The position numbers and the translations under genes were made by a program. A stretch of DNA of 64,000 nucleotides from BD2-11 sp965221785 (GTDB lineage Bacteria > Gemmatimonadota > Gemmatimonadetes > Longimicrobiales > Gaopeijiaceae), in the NCBI GenBank assembly GCA_965221785.1, contig CBDCSR010000002.1, positions 558,001 to 622,000 on the forward strand. The letters are read 5' to 3'. Positions 25,343 through 34,502 of this stretch are shown piece by piece. The notes beneath the pieces were generated by a model. That model was not told where the DNA came from. It worked only from the letters and a program-made list of their open reading frames with translations, and did no database searches. Numbering within the stretch: position 1 is the first letter of the stretch; every line of letters starts with the position of its first letter.

Positions 25343-26283
25343 GCCGGCGCCCCGTCCCGGATACGCGGATCGAGCCAGGCCGCCAGCACATCCACGAGCA
25401 GGTTCACGAGGACGTAGGCGGTGGCCATGAACAGCACGATCCCCTGCACCAGCGGATAGTCCTTCCAGAGGATCGCGCTCACCACCAGGCGTCCCAGCCC
25501 GGGGCGGCTGAAGACCGTTTCCGTCACGACAGCGCCCGCGAGCATCGCCCCAAACTGGAGCCCGAGGATGGTCAGAACCGGCAGGAAGGCGTTCCGGAGC
25601 GCGTGCCGCAGATAGACGATGCGCTTGGGCAGGCCCTTCGCCCACGCAGCACGCACGTAGTCTTCGACGAGCACCTCAAGCAGCGAGGCTCGCGTCAGGC
25701 GCGCGATCACTCCAGCGGACAGGAGCCCCAGCGACAGGCTGGGGAGCACGAGCGAGCGGAGTCCCTCCGATCCCGCCGGCGGAAACCACGGCAGCCAGAA
25801 CGCGAACACGAGGATCAACAGCAGGCCGAGCCAGAAGAGGGGCAACGACACGCCCGCGTACGCGAGCACCCGGCTGAACCCGTCGATCCACGAGCCCTGT
25901 TTGAGCGCGGCCATCACCCCCGTGGTCACCCCGATGATCACCGCGAACAGGATCCCGCCCAGGCTGAGGGCGAGCGTCGAGCCCAGGCGGTCGAGGATCA
26001 GGTCGAGAACGGGTGCCCGCAGCCGGACCGAGGTTCCCAGATCGGCCGTCACCGCGCCCCGGAGGAAACGCCCGTACTGCACGTGGAGCGGGTCGTTCAG
26101 CCCCATCTCCTCGCGCAACTGCTCCTGCCGCTCCGGCGTCACCGATCCGCTCTCGGCCCCGGAGAGCATCAGCTGCACGGGGTCTCCGGGGAGGGCGTGC
26201 ATGATGGAGAAGACGGCGACCGACACCAGGAGCAGCACGATCCCGAGCTGGGCTATGCGTCCGGCGAGATAATTGGCGAACAT
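25339..26283 (-). CDS. dppB: Dipeptide-type ABC importer permease (DppB family)
   Basis: The 314-residue membrane protein is the DppB partner, starting MFANYLAGRIAQLGIVLL with HALPGDPVQLML after the first helix. The ATPase-contact loop is DYVRAAWAKGLPKRIVYLRH. It is the first gene of the long minus-strand run ending at 16137. No peptide-binding protein gene lies beside it; the nearest candidate in this window is the lipoprotein at 45716-47380, far away and in a separate cluster. Confidence 0.93.
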   Translation of the reverse strand: MFANYLAGRIAQLGIVLLLVSVAVFSIMHALPGDPVQLMLSGAESGSVTPERQEQLREEMGLNDPLHVQYGRFLRGAVTADLGTSVRLRAPVLDLILDRLGSTLALSLGGILFAVIIGVTTGVMAALKQGSWIDGFSRVLAYAGVSLPLFWLGLLLILVFAFWLPWFPPAGSEGLRSLVLPSLSLGLLSAGVIARLTRASLLEVLVEDYVRAAWAKGLPKRIVYLRHALRNAFLPVLTILGLQFGAMLAGAVVTETVFSRPGLGRLVVSAILWKDYPLVQGIVLFMATAYVLVNLLVDVLAAWLDPRIRDGAPA

Positions 26284-26431
26284 GCGGGGCTAGCGGCAGT
26301 CCGGTGTGTGGCGGTGGTGGTTTTTCCGGCGAGAAACTACCGTGCGGCATGGGCACGTGCGAGAATCGCCGCGTCCCAACGACTCCTGGCGTCGCAGGCG
26401 GCTCCAGGCTGGCAACCCTTGCCACGGTTCC

Positions 26432-27367
26432 ATGAGCCAGGACGAAACCCGCATTTCCGAAGAGGAGGCACGCGCATTCTGGCACCGTGCGGCCGAGTTG
26501 CAGGCCGAGGCCGCTCGCCGCCTCGAAGAGCGTTCGAGGCAGTCGGCTCCGCGCGAGGGTCCCTCCGACACGCCGGAGGTCGAAGGGTACCGCCTTGCGG
26601 ATGTCCGGGCCGCTGCCGAAGAAGCCGGAATCTCGCCGGCGTTCGTCGATCATGCGCTCGCGGAGGCTCGCAATCGGGCCCTCGCCGACGGAGCCCAGGC
26701 CCGGCCATCAAGGATGGCTGCCCGTTTCCTGGGCCAACCGCCGCTTGCGATGGAGGTCTCCCGGGTGATCCACGCACCCGCGGAGGAGGTCTACCGCGCC
26801 ATGCAACGGATCCTCCCGGAGAGTCCGTTCCATCTCAGCCTTGTCGATCAACACGGAGGCGACCTGCTCGACGGAGGCGTGCTGGTCTTCAACGTGCCTG
26901 CATACTCCTACTCGGCAACCCCGGGAGATCAGTCGTTCGCATACGAGATGGCGTGGGTCGACCTCAAGCAGCTGCTTTTCAGCCTCCGGCGCGTGGACAC
27001 CGATCCGCCTGAGACCGAGTTGACCGTTCGCGGGAGCTTTATCTACAGCCACAAGCTCAATATGTGGGTCGGGGGCGGCTTCTCCGCGGTGGTCGCATCG
27101 TTGAGCGGTGTCGGTGGCGCGTTTGTCGCCGCGGGCGCGGCCGCCGCCCTCGGGATCGGGGGTATCGCGGCCGGTGCGGCGGTACTGGGCTTCCTTGCCA
27201 GTGGAGCGGCAGGCGGTGGGCTGGCGACGCTGGGCTGGCGCGCGTTGTATCGTTACGGGTTGCGTCGCGGGGAGAAGACGATCGGGAACCTGATCGGCTC
27301 GATCGTCGCGGACATCGAGACCGGCGGAGGCTTCTCAAGCCCGAAACAGAGCCGCCTCACCTCGTGA
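26432..27367 (+). CDS. Hypothetical protein with Gly/Ala-rich membrane segment
   Basis: The ATG at 26432 gives 311 residues. An Ala/Glu/Arg-rich helix (about residues 10-40) is followed by GYRLADVRAAAEEAGISPAFVDHAL, a short module seen at the start of various membrane proteins. A soluble domain then contains the HAPAEEVYRAMQRILPESP stretch. Residues about 210-265 are a long Gly/Ala-rich hydrophobic region that could form two helices. I know no function. It converges with the MmgE/PrpD gene and the two overlap by 11 bp at their 3' ends. Confidence 0.7.
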   Translation: MSQDETRISEEEARAFWHRAAELQAEAARRLEERSRQSAPREGPSDTPEVEGYRLADVRAAAEEAGISPAFVDHALAEARNRALADGAQARPSRMAARFLGQPPLAMEVSRVIHAPAEEVYRAMQRILPESPFHLSLVDQHGGDLLDGGVLVFNVPAYSYSATPGDQSFAYEMAWVDLKQLLFSLRRVDTDPPETELTVRGSFIYSHKLNMWVGGGFSAVVASLSGVGGAFVAAGAAAALGIGGIAAGAAVLGFLASGAAGGGLATLGWRALYRYGLRRGEKTIGNLIGSIVADIETGGGFSSPKQSRLTS

Positions 27368-28784
27368 CTCCGGCCGGACCGCCCGCGGAGGCTTCCGCAG
27401 CGTCGACCGAAAGCGCCCCCACCAGCTCCCCGACATCCCCCAGCTCGTCCACCCGCTCGAGCGCCCGCAGCGCCGCATCGATACCCGCGTCGTCCATCAC
27501 GAGGCTCGCGCAGTCCCTGAACTTGGCGTGCAGTTCCTCGCGGGTCAGGGGCCGCTCCGGGCCGCCCGGATAGGTGTCGGCCTCGGTGTGGAGTTCGGTG
27601 CCGTCGCGGAGGCGGACGTCGATGGCGCTGCGCATGCGGTCGTAGCCGCGCGCGTCGATCTCCTCGTCGAACTGGACCGTCACCCGGCGCATCATGTCCG
27701 CCACCTCCTCGGAGAGGACGAAGTCGTCGTGGAACTCGCGGATCCCGGCCCGCCGGCGGAGGACGATGCTCGAGAGGACGAAGGGGATGCAGAACTTGGC
27801 CTCCAGCTCGTTGGTGGGGACGGGATAGCGCAGCGGCTTCAGGATGTTGTGGCCGGCGCGGAAGGTGATCCCGGCGACGTCGTCCGGCCCGAGGTCGTGT
27901 TCCGTCACGAGTTCGAGCATGGCGGCCATGCTCGGGTGGCCGAGGCTTCCCGAGGGGAAGGGCTTCACGGACACGCCGGGGTCGAGCAGGGTGTAGGGCG
28001 CGCCGAGGGCGCCGACCAGCCGCTCGGGCTCGAAGCCGCCGCCGAACACGCGGAAGAAGCCCCAAGGCGCCTCCAGCGCGTCGTTTCCGGCCGTGAAGCC
28101 GCGCGCCGCTAGCTCGACCGCCACGATGCCGTTCTCGGCGGCGCGTCCGGCGTGGAGCGGCTTGGTCATGGTGCCGAACCCGAGCCGGATCCCCGACGAG
28201 AGGCTTGCCGCGATGCCGAGTGCCATGGCGAGGTCGTCCGCCTCCAGCCCGGCCAGCCTGGCGGCCGTCGCGCAGGCCCCGAGAGTGCCGATGGTCGCGG
28301 TCGAGTGGAACCCTTCCCGGTAGTGCCGGGGATCGATCGCTTCGGCGATCTTGCACTCCACCTCGAAGCCGATGAGGAACGCCTCCAGGAACTCGGCGCC
28401 CGTGGCTCCCACCCGTTCCGCCATCGCGTACCCGGCCGACAGCGGCGCCACCGTGGGGTGCGTGAGGAGCCCGAAGATGCGGTCGGGGGCGTTCGAGAGC
28501 TGCGTATCGTCGAAGTCCATCGCGTGGCCCGCCGTGCCGTTGGCGCGCGCCGCGAGCGAGGCCGGGGCACCGGTGTGAGGCAGCCCGAAGACGGTCGCCT
28601 CCGCGTGCCCCCCCTGCGCCGCGATCTGGTCCTGCACGATGCGGGAGCAGTGGTCCGTGGACCCGGCGAGGATCACGCCCGTGCCGTCCAGGACGCAGCG
28701 CCGCCCCTCGCTCAGCAGCCGCTCCGAGAAGTCTCCGATGCTCGTTTCGAGGATGAAGTCGATGACCGCGCGTGTCGCGCTCAC
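27357..28784 (-). CDS. MmgE/PrpD-family dehydratase/isomerase-like protein
   Basis: The 475-residue protein matches the MmgE/PrpD family (2-methylcitrate dehydratase, cis-aconitate decarboxylase and relatives). Seen features are ANGTAGHAMDFDDTQ, the family's His/Asp-rich helix, and HYREGFHSTATIGTLGACA, where the conserved HSTA segment lies. The GTG at 28784 overlaps the TctA stop as GTGA and gives the natural start. Coupling to a tripartite tricarboxylate transporter fits import and dehydration of a citrate-like acid; the exact acid is not determined. Confidence 0.9.
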   Translation of the reverse strand: MSATRAVIDFILETSIGDFSERLLSEGRRCVLDGTGVILAGSTDHCSRIVQDQIAAQGGHAEATVFGLPHTGAPASLAARANGTAGHAMDFDDTQLSNAPDRIFGLLTHPTVAPLSAGYAMAERVGATGAEFLEAFLIGFEVECKIAEAIDPRHYREGFHSTATIGTLGACATAARLAGLEADDLAMALGIAASLSSGIRLGFGTMTKPLHAGRAAENGIVAVELAARGFTAGNDALEAPWGFFRVFGGGFEPERLVGALGAPYTLLDPGVSVKPFPSGSLGHPSMAAMLELVTEHDLGPDDVAGITFRAGHNILKPLRYPVPTNELEAKFCIPFVLSSIVLRRRAGIREFHDDFVLSEEVADMMRRVTVQFDEEIDARGYDRMRSAIDVRLRDGTELHTEADTYPGGPERPLTREELHAKFRDCASLVMDDAGIDAALRALERVDELGDVGELVGALSVDAAEASAGGPAGVTR

Positions 28785-30277
28785 TGGGGCTCCTTTGCTT
28801 GTCGTTTTCCGGAAATGATGCGGTTCCTTACCGCCGGGGCCGCGAAGCTGACCACCGCCAGCGCGAGCAGCACCAGGCTGATCGGACTCTCGAGGAAGAT
28901 GGTGTGCGAGCCCGACGACAGCGTCAGGGCCCGGCGATAGTTCGTCTCGATCATGGGACCGAGGATGAGGCCGAGCACGGCCGGCGCCAGCGGATACCCG
29001 GCCCGCAGCATGGCGAAGCCGACGACCCCGAAGAAGAGGGCCACCCAGGCGTCGGCCGCGTTCCCGCGCAGCGCGAAGACGCCCACGAGCGAGATGGCGA
29101 CGACCAGCGGCATGAGGATCGATGGACGCAGCCGCACGACGCGCGTCCACAGGGGGATCCCGAGGCGCCCCACCGCCAGCATGAGCAGCACCGCCACCAG
29201 GAACCCCGCGTAGAGCGCGTAGACGAGTTCGGCGCGCTCGGCCATCAGCAGCGGGCCCGGCGCCACGCCTTGCACGGTGAGGCCGCCGAGCAGTACGGCG
29301 GCGCTGGCCGATCCCGGAATCCCGAGCGCGAGGAGAGGGATCATGGCGGCGCCCACGCAGGAGTTGTTCGCCGCCTCGGGCGCCGCGATACCGGCCGGAA
29401 CGCCCGTCCCGAACCGCTCCCGGTCCTTCGAGACGCGCCGCTCCTCGTTCCACGCCACGATCGAGGCGATGGTCGCCCCGGCGCCGGGGATGGCCCCGAT
29501 CAGCCCGCCGATCGCCGACCCGCGCAGAATCGTGCGCCAGAGCCCGAACAGCTCGCGGGCCTTGGGCAGCGCCCCCGTGATGCCGCCCCCGGGCGCCGTC
29601 GCCTTGCGCCCGCCCGCCGCCGCCTTCAGCGCCTCGGCGATGGCGAAGAAGCCGATCAGCATCGGCACCAGCCCGAGCCCGTCCATGAGCATGTTCGTGC
29701 CCAGCGTGAGCCGCGGCGCCCCCGTGAGCACGTCCAGCCCGACGATGAAGAAGACGAGTCCCAGCAGCGCGCTGATGATCCCCTTCAGAGGATCCCTTCC
29801 CACGAGGTTCGCGACGATCGAGAGGCCGAACACGCCGAGCCCGAAGTACTCCGCCGGCCCGAAGGCGATCGCCGCGCGCGAGAGCGGCCCGAGCGCCAAC
29901 ACGAGGAGAATCGTCCCCAGGATCCCCCCGCTCATGGAGGAGAAGAGGGAGATCCCCAGCGCGCGCCCCGCCTCGCCCCGGCGCGTCATGGCGTAGCCGT
30001 CGAAGGTCGTCGCGAGCGCGGGCGAGCTGCCCGGAACCCCGATCGCGATCGCCGTGATCGATCCCCCGTACTCCGCCGCCATGTAGATCGAGACCATCAT
30101 CAGGAGCGCCGGCGTCGGATCGAGCGCGAAGGTCACCGGAAGGACGAGCGCGAGTCCCACCGTCGAACTCAGCCCCGGCATCGCCCCCGCGAACACCCCG
30201 AGCAGGCTGCCCGCCAGCAGCGCGGCGAGGTTCCCCGGCTGGAGCGCCGTCAGGAGACCGTCGAGGAAGACCGTCAC
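28781..30277 (-). CDS. tctA: Tripartite tricarboxylate transporter large permease (TctA)
   Basis: The 498-residue membrane protein is the large subunit of a TTT system. Family landmarks are AGAMPGLSSTVGLALVLP, AAEYGGSITAIAIGVPGS and, in the second half, GALIGAIPGAGATIASIVAW-like and LGIPGSASAAVLLGG repeats of the same motif. The GTG at 30277 (VTVFLDGLLTAL) is preferred to the more upstream start, which would read into TctB. It follows TctB by 16 bp. Confidence 0.94.
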   Translation of the reverse strand: MTVFLDGLLTALQPGNLAALLAGSLLGVFAGAMPGLSSTVGLALVLPVTFALDPTPALLMMVSIYMAAEYGGSITAIAIGVPGSSPALATTFDGYAMTRRGEAGRALGISLFSSMSGGILGTILLVLALGPLSRAAIAFGPAEYFGLGVFGLSIVANLVGRDPLKGIISALLGLVFFIVGLDVLTGAPRLTLGTNMLMDGLGLVPMLIGFFAIAEALKAAAGGRKATAPGGGITGALPKARELFGLWRTILRGSAIGGLIGAIPGAGATIASIVAWNEERRVSKDRERFGTGVPAGIAAPEAANNSCVGAAMIPLLALGIPGSASAAVLLGGLTVQGVAPGPLLMAERAELVYALYAGFLVAVLLMLAVGRLGIPLWTRVVRLRPSILMPLVVAISLVGVFALRGNAADAWVALFFGVVGFAMLRAGYPLAPAVLGLILGPMIETNYRRALTLSSGSHTIFLESPISLVLLALAVVSFAAPAVRNRIISGKRQAKEPQ

Positions 30278-30293
30278 GCCGCGCGTCGCCCGG

Positions 30294-30830
30294 TCAGAAC
30301 CCGGCCGGCAGCGGCACGCCGAGCAGGACCATGAACACCAGGTAGATGAACCCGGCAAAGGCGAGCGGCACCGAGACCAATATCCGCCACGAACGCTCGC
30401 CCGTCAGCCACATGAGGCCGACGACGAGGAGCGGCACCGAGAGGACGGTTCCGAGCAGGGGCCATACGAGGAGAAAGGCGGCGATCCACGCCACCGCGAT
30501 CCACACTCCGAGGCGCCGGATGCGGGTGCCGGCCCCTGCGCCCGCGGCAGAGTCCGAGGCAACGTTTCCGCGGGAACGTTCCGCGCCCGATTCGCCGCCC
30601 GAGCCACTCTCCTTCGTTCCGCGCCAGGCACGGATCGCGAGCCAGGCCGCGCTGGCGATGAGGAGCACGGCGAGCAGCCGGGGAAAGAAGGCCGGGCCCG
30701 GGGCGCCCTCGGTCAGCGAAGGGGGATAGCCGCGCGAGTCGAGCAGGACCGCGGCTCCGGCGGCGGCGAGCAGCCCCGCCTCCGCCAGGAGGCGCAGCGG
30801 CGGGCCTGTGCGGGCGGAGCCGCTACCCAT
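30294..30830 (-). CDS. tctB: Tripartite tricarboxylate transporter small permease (TctB)
   Basis: This 178-residue protein has four hydrophobic segments around a Gly/Ser/Glu-rich loop of about 35 residues and opens with AGAAVLLDSRGYPPSLTEGAPGP, near the PGFFP-type start of TctB proteins (here GPAFFPRLLA). It is the poorly conserved small membrane subunit. Its start overlaps the TctC stop by eight bases. Confidence 0.88.
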   Translation of the reverse strand: MGSGSARTGPPLRLLAEAGLLAAAGAAVLLDSRGYPPSLTEGAPGPAFFPRLLAVLLIASAAWLAIRAWRGTKESGSGGESGAERSRGNVASDSAAGAGAGTRIRRLGVWIAVAWIAAFLLVWPLLGTVLSVPLLVVGLMWLTGERSWRILVSVPLAFAGFIYLVFMVLLGVPLPAGF

Positions 30831-31872
30831 CCAGGATTCCCAGCCTTCGCAGCAGGTCCCGGCTGGTCGTGACTTCCTCCGTCATCCAGGCGCCGAACGC
30901 CTCCGCATCTTCCATCGTCGCGTACTCGAGGGCGGCGCGCTCCATGTACTCCCGGAACCCCGGATCGTCGATCGCGGCCAGGAGGCGGGCGCGGATGTCG
31001 GCCCGCGTCTCGGCGTCGAGCCCCGGCGGGCCCACCACCCCCCGCCAGTGGACGGGCTGGAGGTCGTATCCCTGGTCCGCGTAGCTCGGGGTGTCCGGGA
31101 GCGCCTCGACGGGCATCGCGGTCCCCAGCACCCGCATCGTCCCCGCCCGCAGGTGCTCGCGCACGATGTTGTAGTTGGTGTGCGCCGCGTCCGTGTGGCC
31201 GCCGAGCGCCGCGACCACTGCGTCGGCCGACCCTTCGTAGGCGATCCAGCGGATATCGGGATCTCCCGCCGCCGCCCGCAACCGCGCGAAGCCGAGGAAA
31301 TGGGCCGACGCCGCGCCGAACCCGGACACCGACACCTCGCCGGGCCGGGCGTGGGCGGCCTCGAACAGGTCCCCCAGCGTGCGGAAGGGGCTGTCGTCCC
31401 GCACCGCGACGAGGAAGGGATCGATCTGGATGCGGAGGATGGGCGTGAAGTCCTCCGGGGCGAACGGGATCCGCCCCGTCGCCATGTTCACCGTCCCGCT
31501 CGCCGTGAACACGCCGAGCACGTGGGGGTCCCCCGCGCGGCCCTGCATGTACTGCATGCCGGCGGCCCCCGCCCCGCCCTGCCGGGTCATCACGTTCACG
31601 CGCTGCCCGTCGAAGTGCGCCGGCGCGACATCGGCCAGCGCCCGCGAGAGGAGATCCGAGGGGCCGCCGGGGGTGGCCCAGGACACGATTTCGATGGGGC
31701 GGTTGGGGAATGGGGCTTCCTCGCCGCGCGGCGAACATGTGGTTGAGGCCAGCAGAACGAGTGCAAGGATGATGACTCGGGGGAGCCTGGGACTGGGCCA
31801 GTGCTTGCCGCTGCGCGGAGGGGCTGCGGTTCGCGGCTGGAGTGACGATATGGCTGTTGGTCGATGTTTCAT
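30823..31872 (-). CDS. tctC: Tripartite tricarboxylate transporter receptor lipoprotein (TctC/Bug)
   Basis: The 349-residue periplasmic receptor begins at the ATG at 31872. After a basic N-region of about 30 residues, the hydrophobic segment ends LLASTTC, a lipobox, so it is anchored in the membrane. The mature part has FPNRPIEIVSWATPGGPSD, the opening segment of Bug-type binding proteins, and later RVLGTAMPVEALPDTPSYADQG, also typical. It is the first of the tctC-tctB-tctA-PrpD run and lies 65 bp after the SLC13-type gene. Confidence 0.92.
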   Translation of the reverse strand: MKHRPTAISSLQPRTAAPPRSGKHWPSPRLPRVIILALVLLASTTCSPRGEEAPFPNRPIEIVSWATPGGPSDLLSRALADVAPAHFDGQRVNVMTRQGGAGAAGMQYMQGRAGDPHVLGVFTASGTVNMATGRIPFAPEDFTPILRIQIDPFLVAVRDDSPFRTLGDLFEAAHARPGEVSVSGFGAASAHFLGFARLRAAAGDPDIRWIAYEGSADAVVAALGGHTDAAHTNYNIVREHLRAGTMRVLGTAMPVEALPDTPSYADQGYDLQPVHWRGVVGPPGLDAETRADIRARLLAAIDDPGFREYMERAALEYATMEDAEAFGAWMTEEVTTSRDLLRRLGILDG

Positions 31873-31937
31873 GCGGGGGAATATGAGGTTCCCGTCGGGA
31901 GTCGGCCACCGGGACGCGTTGGAGAGGGCGGTCGTCT

Positions 31938-34295
31938 TCATCCTCCCGGCACCAGCGGCCAGACGAGCGGGAGCACGGTCAGGACCACCGCCATTACCAG
32001 GAGGAACAACGGGAATCCCGCCTTTATGAAGTCGACGAACCGGTATCCTCCGAAACCCATCACCAACAGATTGACCGGATGCCCTACCGGACTCATGAAG
32101 GCGCAGGAGCTCGCTATCGCCACCGTCATCATCAGAGCCTGGGGCGAGAACCCTTCGCTGGCGGCCGTGCTGAGCGCGATGGGCGACATGAGTACCGCCA
32201 CTGCCGCCGTCGGCATCACCTGAGCTGAAAGGGCGGTGATCAGGAAAAGTCCCGCCACCACTGCCAGGGGACCAAAGTCCGCAATGGACCCCAACACCGT
32301 CTCGGCCACCAGCGCGGCAGTTCCGGATTCCTGCATCGCCAGTCCCAGGCTGAGCATCCCCGCGATCAGGACCACCGCTTTCAACTCTATGCACCGATAG
32401 GCCTCTTCCATGTTGAGGCAACCCGTCAGCACCATCAAAACCGCTCCAATCGGCGCCGCGACGTAGATCGGCAGGAGGCCCGAGACCACCGAAGTCAGGA
32501 CGCCTGCCATGATCAGGGCGCTGACTGGAGCTTTCCGGCTTCGGACCACCTCTGCCGCTTCTTCGGTCATGACGAGGAAGTCCGGGTTTTCCACCAGGCG
32601 CGCGAGCCTGTTTCTGTCGCCATAAAGCAGGAACGCATCACCTGGAAGCAGTTTCATTTGCCGGAGCCCACTCCGGTAGATCTCTCCATTCCGCCATATC
32701 GCAAGGATGGAAACACCGTAGTCTTCACGGAAATTGAGTTCCTCGATTGTCCTTCCCGCGAATGTCGTGCGTGGAGACAACGAAGCCTCCGCCAGGCCGA
32801 CGGTGTCGGACTCCAGCCGGCTCACGTCCAGGGGGCGATTGTCGCCCACCGTCAATTCCTGGAGCGCCTGCAGGATCCTGAGATCCTCAAGTCGTCCCCG
32901 GAGCAGGAGAACATCCCCTCCCTCGAGCTTTGTATCCGGATCCGGCATGAGAAGCTCTTCATCGGCCCGCAGGATGCCCACGACCGTCAGGCCGAACGCA
33001 TCGGCCAGCCGGGTTTCCGCGAGCAGCTGACCGGCCAGCAGCGATTCTCCCGAGATTCTGACGCTTTGAATCCTGCGTTCCATCTGGTAGTGGGAAATCA
33101 GTTCTCCTGCCGACACCGAATGGATCGCTCCAAAGGTCCTGTCCTCCTTCAGCGCGGCAAATCGCCCGCTTTTCATCGCGACCACCAGGCGATCCCCCGC
33201 AGCAAGAGTCATCAGGCGCAATCCCGTGCGATGTACCCGATCACCCCGCAGAATCGCGAGAACGTGCAGGCCAAGAGTCTGGCGCAGATTCGCCTTTCGA
33301 ACCGTCTGCCCGATCAGCGGTGAATCTTCCGCCAACTCCAGCTCCGCTACCTCGATGGAGGCATCTGCAATGCGCTCAAGAGCCCGATCTCTCGACTCGA
33401 TCTCCAGATGCTTCCATGCGCGCAAGCCTTCGAACCTCTCCAGGGTTCCTTCAACAACCATCTCGTCTCCCCCGCTCAGAACGAAGTCCGGTCCGGGAGC
33501 GAGGATCATCTGCCCGCTTCGTTGCACGGCGACCACGTTCAGACCGAGGGCCTGGCCCAACCGGCTTTGCTGCAGTGTCTTGCCTGCCAGAGTCGAATGC
33601 CTGGGCGCTCTCAGCATTCCGACCAGGCCACCCAGGCCGTAGAGTCCCCCCAGATCCGCCGGCGCCGATTCCTTTTTCGGATCCCGGTTCGGAAACAGCC
33701 GCCGCCCCAGGAAGGTCATGTAGACGATTCCCGCAGCAAGCGCCGTCAACCCGACCGGTGTGAACGAGAACATCCCGAACGGCTCAAGCCCGGCATCCCG
33801 CAACGCCCCGTTCACCAGGATGTTCGGCGCCGTTCCGATCAAGGTCGTCATCCCGCCAAGCAGGGATCCGAAGGCCAGGGGCATGAGCAGTTTGGATGGC
33901 GGCGTCCCTATGCGGCGGGCCATGTCCAGCACCACCGGCAGCATGAGGGCGGTGATGCCGATGTCGTTCATGATTCCCGACAAGAGGCCCACCGTGGCCA
34001 TCATCACCGCGGTGAGACGACCGACTCCACTACCCGATGCCGCCAGAACCCGCTGGCCGATGAAACGAGCGACCCCCGTGCGCGCGAGGGCTCCGCTCAG
34101 GACCAGGACCGAAGCGATTGTGATGACCGCTTCGTTGGCGAAGCCCATGATCGCCTCTTCGCCATCGAGGATGCCTGCCACCACGAGCCCCAGCATCACC
34201 ATCAACGCCACCAGATCCACCCGGACCTTTTCGGTCACGAACAGGACCACCGCTGCGGCGAGAATCCCGCCGACTAAGAGAACCTCCAGGTTCAT
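31938..34295 (-). CDS. SLC13/DASS-type carrier with four RCK_C (TrkA-C) domains
   Basis: The 785-residue protein has two membrane halves (about 1-205 and 595-785) with divalent anion:sodium symporter motifs, including GIMNDIGITALMLPVV and IGTAPNILVNGAL, and in the second half ALSAQVMPTAAVAVLMSPIA. Between them lies a soluble block of about 360 residues that I read as four RCK_C units, each ending in a hydrophobic strand with GG or AGD (SGGDEMVVEG, LAAGDRLVVAM, LEGGDVLLLRG, LLPGDAFLLYG). Relatives with two such domains carry sulfate or dicarboxylates. The ATG at 34295 has AGGA nine bases upstream. Substrate is unknown; the RCK_C block should bind a small ligand that gates transport. Confidence 0.88.
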   Translation of the reverse strand: MNLEVLLVGGILAAAVVLFVTEKVRVDLVALMVMLGLVVAGILDGEEAIMGFANEAVITIASVLVLSGALARTGVARFIGQRVLAASGSGVGRLTAVMMATVGLLSGIMNDIGITALMLPVVLDMARRIGTPPSKLLMPLAFGSLLGGMTTLIGTAPNILVNGALRDAGLEPFGMFSFTPVGLTALAAGIVYMTFLGRRLFPNRDPKKESAPADLGGLYGLGGLVGMLRAPRHSTLAGKTLQQSRLGQALGLNVVAVQRSGQMILAPGPDFVLSGGDEMVVEGTLERFEGLRAWKHLEIESRDRALERIADASIEVAELELAEDSPLIGQTVRKANLRQTLGLHVLAILRGDRVHRTGLRLMTLAAGDRLVVAMKSGRFAALKEDRTFGAIHSVSAGELISHYQMERRIQSVRISGESLLAGQLLAETRLADAFGLTVVGILRADEELLMPDPDTKLEGGDVLLLRGRLEDLRILQALQELTVGDNRPLDVSRLESDTVGLAEASLSPRTTFAGRTIEELNFREDYGVSILAIWRNGEIYRSGLRQMKLLPGDAFLLYGDRNRLARLVENPDFLVMTEEAAEVVRSRKAPVSALIMAGVLTSVVSGLLPIYVAAPIGAVLMVLTGCLNMEEAYRCIELKAVVLIAGMLSLGLAMQESGTAALVAETVLGSIADFGPLAVVAGLFLITALSAQVMPTAAVAVLMSPIALSTAASEGFSPQALMMTVAIASSCAFMSPVGHPVNLLVMGFGGYRFVDFIKAGFPLFLLVMAVVLTVLPLVWPLVPGG

Positions 34296-34338
34296 TGGTA
34301 ACGGTCCTGGTTGTGTGGGTGAGTGGATGGCATGGGCA

Positions 34339-34491
34339 TCAGGGCGCCTTGTGGCTGAGCTTCTCGTGGGCGCGGGCCGGGGTCATGGTCCCGTGTCGCT
34401 GGAGGAGCCAACCGTTGTTGTAGCGCTCGATGAAGGCCCCCATCACCTTTCTGGCTTCCTCAAGGGTTTCGAAGTCGTGCAGATGGATCCT
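34339..34491 (-). pseudogene. C-terminal remnant of an IS3-family transposase (OrfB/integrase)
   Basis: The minus strand encodes a 49-residue fragment ending in a stop at 34339 that contains LHDFETLEEARKVMGAF, then IERYNNGWLLQRHGTMTPA and a short tail. This is the C-terminal end of the DDE integrase of IS3-type elements, with the conserved ERYN-W-L-R-G-TP pattern. A stop codon lies directly upstream in frame (34492-34494), so nothing of the catalytic core remains. Two GGATCC hexamers five bases apart (34485-34501) mark the broken edge. Confidence 0.82.
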
Positions 34492-34502
34492 CTACGGATC
34501 CG

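Noticed and set aside
28772..30334. A 520-codon open frame on the plus strand opposite tctA
   Set aside because: The translation is highly charged and repetitive, as expected from the antisense of a membrane protein, while the minus strand gives a textbook TctA.
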